Shown piece after piece: positions 1-6,390 of a stretch of DNA of 10,000 nucleotides (position 1 is the first letter of the stretch; each line of letters starts with the position of its first letter). This DNA comes from Pigoraptor vietnamica (taxonomy: Eukaryota > Opisthokonta > Filasterea). Below the pieces are notes generated by a model that did no database searches, was not told the origin of the DNA, and saw nothing but the letters and a program-made list of their open reading frames with translations. The stretch is taken from the NCBI GenBank assembly GCA_943704525.1, contig CALSCQ010002140.1:1-10000 (forward strand). The letters are read 5' to 3'. The position numbers and the translations under genes were made by a program.

Positions 1-138
1 GGGGAGGGGGGGGGGGGGAGTTAGCCAATATCGCCGAATTGTGTCCGTCTGCGGCTCTTGCTATCGTGCAGGCAGATCGGCACGAGTATTTGTGTGCGCA
101 GTATGTGTGTTCGCGTGCAGTCGTCCGTTCACACCCAC
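1..138 (-). other. Partial intron 14
   Basis: In the sense direction this starts with GTGGGTGTG and contains CA-rich sequence. Near the window edge it shows GGCTAAC (a perfect CTAAC-like branch motif, plus-strand 21-27) followed by a run of C (plus-strand G-run, 1-19). That is the layout of an intron 3' end, so the next exon should begin within a few tens of bases beyond position 1. Confidence 0.55.
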
Positions 139-503
139 CGATCGTTTTCAGGTAGGGCATCGAGATAGTCCTCAGGCCCGTGCCACTTACATGGAGCGTC
201 GAGAACGACGTCGCATACATCAGCGGGAGTGTCGGGTCCGCATAGGTGTCCAAAGTAAAGATCCCACTAATGCTCACGCAGCCCGCGTTCGATTGCATCC
301 CGCCGTACAACGTAGTGCCGCCAAATGTATTATCCGGCTGCGCTGCTCCGACGATGCCCGTAAGCGACACGGGAAGGATTAGAGACACGTTTGAAGGCGC
401 GCGATATGCAGACAAGTGGTCACAAGCAGGCATGTGGACGCACACCCCAGAGATGTATGCAGGACAATAGCATGGACACAAAATCTTGTTCTGCAACGGG
501 GCT
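139..503 (-). CDS. Exon 14: Cys-rich start then module ending in SMPYL; 5' boundary uncertain
   Basis: The region is open in the same frame as exon 13 and reads KILCPCYCPAYISGVCVHMP, then NVSLILPVSLTGIVGAAQPD, AGCVSISGIFTLDTYADP, SFSTLHVSGTGLRTISMPYL. The chosen donor, GTGGGT (exon end 139), is phase 1 and lies just after M-P-Y-L, as in exon 11. A textbook GTAAGT at 185-190 is a competing phase 0 donor. Possible acceptors are GCGAG (end 503, phase 2), GCGAGAG (end 501, phase 1) and TTGCAG (end 490, phase 0). The coding nature is supported by the open frame, module similarity and an NVS sequon; the exact start is not. Confidence 0.58.
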
Positions 504-1151
504 CTCGCGAACAAAAGTCAACGCACAGTCGTATTAATCGCAAGCAAACAACAACAGTCGCCATACGAACCGCAGGGCAAGTACGTTTCCAACGGCATGT
601 TGGCATACGCCGCAGCGCTCCCCGCGGCACAGCGCACGTCGGTGGGGCCGAGAACACGGCGACGAATCGTGAGGGTCACAGGCAAGTTGCCTGGCAGGGT
701 CGACGGCACGAACAGCACTCCGTAGGCGACAATCGTCTCCGGCGTACCCCCGGAAGAGAAGGACACTTCGTACGTCGCGCCGGTACTGTCGCTCGACAGG
801 AGCGCGCACCGCGCGGTCTCAGCGACGGGCGTTCGAAAAAACAACTTGCCGTTAGCCGACGTGAAATTGACGGCAACTGGAAGGTTCGCCCCGACTACCA
901 TGCCGTAAATTACGTTTTCGAAAGGGCCGTTACGGATATCGGGGCAGACGCCGTCAATAATGCACGCTGCATCGCGAGGCGGAAATGACACGGTCGGTCA
1001 GTGTAAGGATGAGTGAATGTGAAGGAGCACGCACAAGTGTTTGTGTGCGCTTTTGTGTGTGGGCGTGTGTGTGTGCGTGCGTGTGCGTGCGTGAGTGAAT
1101 GTTTGTGTGCGTGTTTTTGGGAGAGCGCAGAGGCAAGGTAAGTGGGTGCAT

Positions 1152-1197
<46 letters not shown>

Positions 1198-1931
1198 CGT
1201 TTGCGTGTGTGTGCGTGTGCGTGTGGTGTGTGTGTGCGTGTGGTGTGCGTTCAAGTGCGTACGGTGCTGTGTGCGAAGCAGAGATAAGGAGCAAATCAAT
1301 AAGTGCGTGCGAGTGCGCCGAATGACGTCTCGTTGCGAAGGCGCGCACTCCATGCCACAGCGTGGGAGTAACTTGAAAAAACAGAGTAACGCGCTTGTTT
1401 GCGCAAGGGCCACAGCACTTGCGTTGCCCACCGCTGTTGTACGTCTTCGTTGTCGTCGGATCGAAGACATAGGGCATCGGCTGCGTGCACGTGCCCCGCC
1501 CGTTCACAACCGGATTCCACCGCACGATGAGTTGGTCTGTTCGTCCCTCCGGCACCGACGCGACGCCGAGCTTCCCGCTGTCCGTGAAGTAGATCGCGGT
1601 GTACCGCGGAATGGGCATCGCCGCACACAAGACAAGCTCGTTCTTCGCGCCGTTCACGAGGTACGTGCCGTTGGTGTCGCGCGTGAAGGTGAGTATCTCC
1701 CCACCGGCCGTCGCCCACTTTCCGGCGAGGTCGAGCACGCCGGGGTCGCACGATTTGAACTGCGCGGGGTCCACGCACGCTGCGGGACAAGAGGAGGGAG
1801 ACGCTTAGGACAATCGCGCATTCGTGTGTGTGTGTGTGTGTGTGTATGTGTGCGTGTGTGTGTGTGTGAGCGTGCGTGCGTGTGTGTGTGTGCATGTGTG
1901 TGTGTGTTGTGTGTGTGTGCATGTGTGTGTG

Positions 1932-2014
<83 letters not shown>

Positions 2015-5000
2015 CGCGCGTGCGAGTGTGCGCTGGGTGTGGGTGTACTCGCGGATTCATGTGGGAGTGTGCAAAAAAAAAATGCGCAATACAATCGAAG
2101 GGATCACAAGGCCCTCACACAGCAAGACTGCCGGTCATCAAACAACATCACGGGGACACTCACTCGCAAGGAGGTCCAAATAGGGCATCGGGTCGTCAAA
2201 GGCGCACCCTCCCAGCACGCCGTCGCGATCGCCGAACACAAAGAAGGAGCCCGGCGAAGGGTCGGCGACGAACCCGTGGAAGGACTCCAGGCTCGTTTCG
2301 TTCACAAGCATCACCTCGTAGAAGCTCTGACCCGTCGTTCCGAGGAGCGGGTTGGCATTCCCCGAACAGAAAATCGTCGCGGCGTACGACCCGGACGAAG
2401 TTAGAATCGAGTACGATGAACTTATGTCGCCGCCGAGGTTTAGAAACGTGGAGGTTCCGTGTGCCACCGAGCCCACGACGAGTGTGCCGAGGACTGTTCC
2501 GTCGCCAATCTGAAGGTCGCCGCACTTCATACTCACTTGGCCGCACACTAACAGAAAGTGGGGGCGAGTGTGAGTTCGGATTATTACAGAGGTGGAAAAC
2601 ATGTGACGTCGTGCACATCCACACGGGGACAGGTCTGAAGAGAAGAAGACAAGCGGCGCACCCATTGCACAACACTCACGCACCAAACACAAACGAACAA
2701 GCAGGAAGGTCACGTGCCCTCAATTGGCCCCAATGTCTCCCTCACCTGAGCAAATCCCCGTCGCGCCGCACTTGCGCCTGTTGCGCACGGCCATGTCGGT
2801 GAGCGGGTAAGGAAGCACAGTCACTGCGCCGTACTGCAGGTTCCTGGAAATACCGCCGAGAGAGATCAATGCGCCCGGACTCGTATCAAAAGCGCTCCGC
2901 GGGGTGGTAAACGACGCGGACACAATCACGCGGCCATCAAGGTAGAGCTCCGCTTGTCCCGTCGTGTACGACAGCACCGCGACAACGTGCATCACCAAGC
3001 CCTCGACTGACGTCGCCGGCGCAAGGGACTGCGTGGGAAAGAACGGGATGCCTTTCAGCTGCTGCGCGGGCGGGGTCCTGGGGGTGATGGTGAGACCGAT
3101 CGACGTCGGGGTCGGCGCCTCTGGATTCAATGTGTCGAATTCAATGGACACGGCGACAGTCGAGAGTAGTCCGCTAAGCCACTGCAGCGTGAATAGATCG
3201 GCTGAATCTTCAGTGGGCACCCCGCCGATGCGGACCCACGCCTCGATCGATATCCCGGTAGTCGCGAACACGGCCGGATTCCTCAACGCAATATTCGCAC
3301 TGCGCAGAGATGCACGGGAGAACATGAGTGTATGCGCACACACACCGGGGAGTTTTTGGGACCTTGCGTGCACGAGCACAGCAGAAGTGCGCAAAAAAGT
3401 GGAAGCGGGCGACAGAAAGAAGGGACCCAGTTCGTGCAGTCATAGGGGTTGTACCTCAATCTACCCTATAGAGAACACGAGAGAGAGAGAAAGGACCTCC
3501 AGTTCATGCACTCGCGCACCCTACGACCGCAATGCATTCTCGTGCACCCCAATGAACGCAAGGGCTCAACCGGAAAACGCGCAAAGTGGCAAGTGGCACC
3601 CACAAGGCATCGTTCAGGCTCAGCCACGACATTCCCTGCGGTCCGCGGGGTTCGATGTGGTCGACGAGAAAGGGCACCTTGCCGGGCGCTGGCCCAAGGA
3701 CGAGAACGTTATTCTGCTTGGTGTACGCCACGCGGTCCTGCACCGCCGTCCTTGAATTGTCCAAAAAGACGATTCCGCTCGAGTTCATAGCGAACGCGAA
3801 CGGACAGCCGCCGTTCGCGCACTCGGACGCAAGGGTGCTCCAGACGCTGTTCTGGGTGGTGGTGACGGGAACTGCAGCAAGGAGGGTCATGGCGTCAGAT
3901 GAGCGCCATTTCGTGGTGAATCGGGGTGCGTTACGTTGAGCATGCGAGGACGTGCGACGGAGAGAAGGAAAGACTGAGGATCCCCGTCACAGCATCATGA
4001 CAGCAGAGACGAGAAAGGATCAAATACTACGCGTGAGTGATGTATGGGCAGGGCGGGCTGTATGCGTGGTTTGTGTGCGTGCGCGTAAGCGTTTGGAACG
4101 CCCGGGGGGGGGTTGCTTGTGTCTTTTCGCTGTCAATACTCACGTGGCGGCGCGAGCGCAGCAAAGGCGTAGTATCCCCTCAAGCCCAGTTTCGATCCCA
4201 ACGACGTGTACGGCGCGCTGGGAAGGGCAACAACCGCATACGACACGTTCCCGACGCTCTCGCGCTTCACGCGGACGGGGTTCAGGAGCGTCGGCGTGCC
4301 CGCAAAGTACAGCCGCGCGTCGACGCCGTCGCATACAGCCACAGCGCCGGAGACGGGGACGTTGCTCGGACCTGGTGGGCCCTGGAACGTGAACAAGGAC
4401 CCGTCGGTGCTGTTCGTCAAGTAGGAGCGGCCCGGAGCTCCGTCGAAAAATTTCGACAGGGGGTACAGGGGCGCAGTTTTCGAGATGCACGTGTCGGTCT
4501 GGCCGGCCTTAGGGGCACACGGCGCGAACTTGTCCTTCTTTGCGTCAGTCCCGCAGCCGACGAAGTCGTGCTCGTTGTCCGCTGCACACGACAGGAAGTG
4601 GGGTGAGACGAGAAACGGAGCGAAAATACGGTGTTTAAGCGCGCACACACGAAGACGCACCATGCACACGTGCACGCACATAACGCACGCGCATACATGT
4701 GAACACACGCACACACACATTAAAACTCTGCCACTTGCTCACTGACGTGCTAGAGCGCTATACTTCGTGCACACACACCTCACCTTGCTTCAGCGACATG
4801 AGGTTCCACAGGTCTTTCGCATCCACGTTTTCGGGCCTCTCACAGCCCCTCTCAGCGAGCGCAAACGACCACACCGCAGCGGGAACGTCCGGATCGGTGC
4901 GTGTCGCCGTCGCGCGGTGAATCGCCACAAAGCGCGAAATGCGACCGGGGCGAATGTCCGGCTCTGCGGCGATGACGTCCACAGAATACTGTCCACTGCT

Positions 5001-5403
5001 GGCAGTCGGCGCACACAGGGTCGGCGCGGCGTCCAGACGCAGAACGCCCGACGGAAGGCCGAGGTAGAGCGACGTTGTGGGTCCCGTGGGGAGATTGGGC
5101 GTGCTGAGGAGAGTGAACGGGCGAGCGAGGCTCGCGTAACCGAAGCGTTTCTGGAAGAGAAGCCCGTCGTCGGTCCACGAAGGGACAGTGCCCGGTTGCA
5201 CGGTGCCCACCCAGTCGTAGCCGATCGAGGCCCAGTCGTCGCCATCGCAGACGTCGTCGAGCATGGGGGATGTGAAGATACAGGGCTGCTTGTCGATTGC
5301 GTTGCGGCGGCTGGTGTGGTAGACGTCTGTGCCGAAGGGAGAGAGGGGGGTGATCGTGAAAGTGAATAATGGTTTCACCTGGACACCACACAGCACGTAC
5401 ACG

Positions 5404-5438
<35 letters not shown>

Positions 5439-6341
5439 CCCACTCACAGGGATGGCATATGTCGACGGCGCACTTGTACAGCCACATCGCCAGGTTCGAG
5501 TCAAGCGGCACACCGTACACGTGCGCCCTCGCCACCCCAACGACGTCCTTGTTGGCGTTCCCAAACGGACCAACATAGACGCGCGCGAGCTTCCGCACAA
5601 GCCAAACGGGCAGCGCCGTCTTCCCATTCAGAACCGAGAGGCGCTCGCGAAGCACTCCGTCGATGTAGAGGCTCAGCTCGAACGTAGCAAACGAGAACGA
5701 CGCCACGGCGTGGAACCGCACGTCCGTCGCAAGGTCAACGACGTTGTCAAGTGAAATAGAGTACGACGACAGCGCCGCGCCGCCGTCAAAGTTAACGTTG
5801 AGCTTCACTTCAATGCGCGAGGGCAAGACAAACTTGAGGGTGAGGTCGGCGAATATCTTGTTGTCGGTGGTGAAAATCGCATTCATGAGCGTCGAGTCCT
5901 TGGACGTTGGGAGCGGAGTGAAGACGCCGCCAACGGTGATGCCCCGCCAGAACGTGCAGTTTGTTTCGCCATTTTTGCAGAAGTCGAGTAGCTCCGCGCT
6001 CTTGTCGCTTCGCGTAATAGGAGGAGGTTGTAAGGGTGGTACAGTGAAAATGAGTAAGAAAACGTGAAGCATGCATGCACATACACACATCCCCTCTCCC
6101 ACCCCACCCCCCACCCGCCCCGCAACACACACATGCACGCACGCACCCACACGCGCACACATGCACAGCTCACTTCGCCCCAATCAAACAACGCACCTCG
6201 TCCTTGTCGTCGAGAACATCGGCGCGAGTGTCGAAAAGCTATCGGTGAATGTCTTGCCCTCGGCTGCAGAGGGATACAAATCAATGCAAGCGGACAATTG
6301 CTTCACACACACGCACAAACACTCGCACACACACACGCGCG

Positions 6342-6390
<49 letters not shown>

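Noticed and set aside
518-520. Selenocysteine recoding of the in-frame TGA
   Set aside because: No SECIS-like element can be checked (the 3' UTR is outside the window), and the context is not a redox motif. A splice explanation is simpler, so it is kept only as a minor possibility in the findings.
1824-2036. CRISPR-like or satellite array
   Set aside because: It is a dinucleotide microsatellite without unit-length repeats or unique spacers.
1296-2094. Minus-strand His/Thr repeat open frames
   Set aside because: These are translations of the CA repeat in intron 11. Splice sites and module structure place this DNA in an intron.
1142-2404. Long plus-strand open frame rich in Val/Cys repeats
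   Set aside because: It is created by the TG microsatellites of introns 11 and 12 and runs antisense through exon 12. Repeats of this kind stay open in several frames, and the non-repeat parts have no coding character.
2964-3755. Plus-strand open frame opposite exons 9 and 10
   Set aside because: It is an antisense shadow of GC-biased coding exons. The minus-strand reading gives LamG-like motifs and matched splice phases; the plus-strand reading gives nothing recognisable.
4767-5369. Plus-strand open frame opposite exon 7
   Set aside because: It is Arg-rich with no domain signature and is antisense to a well-supported exon.
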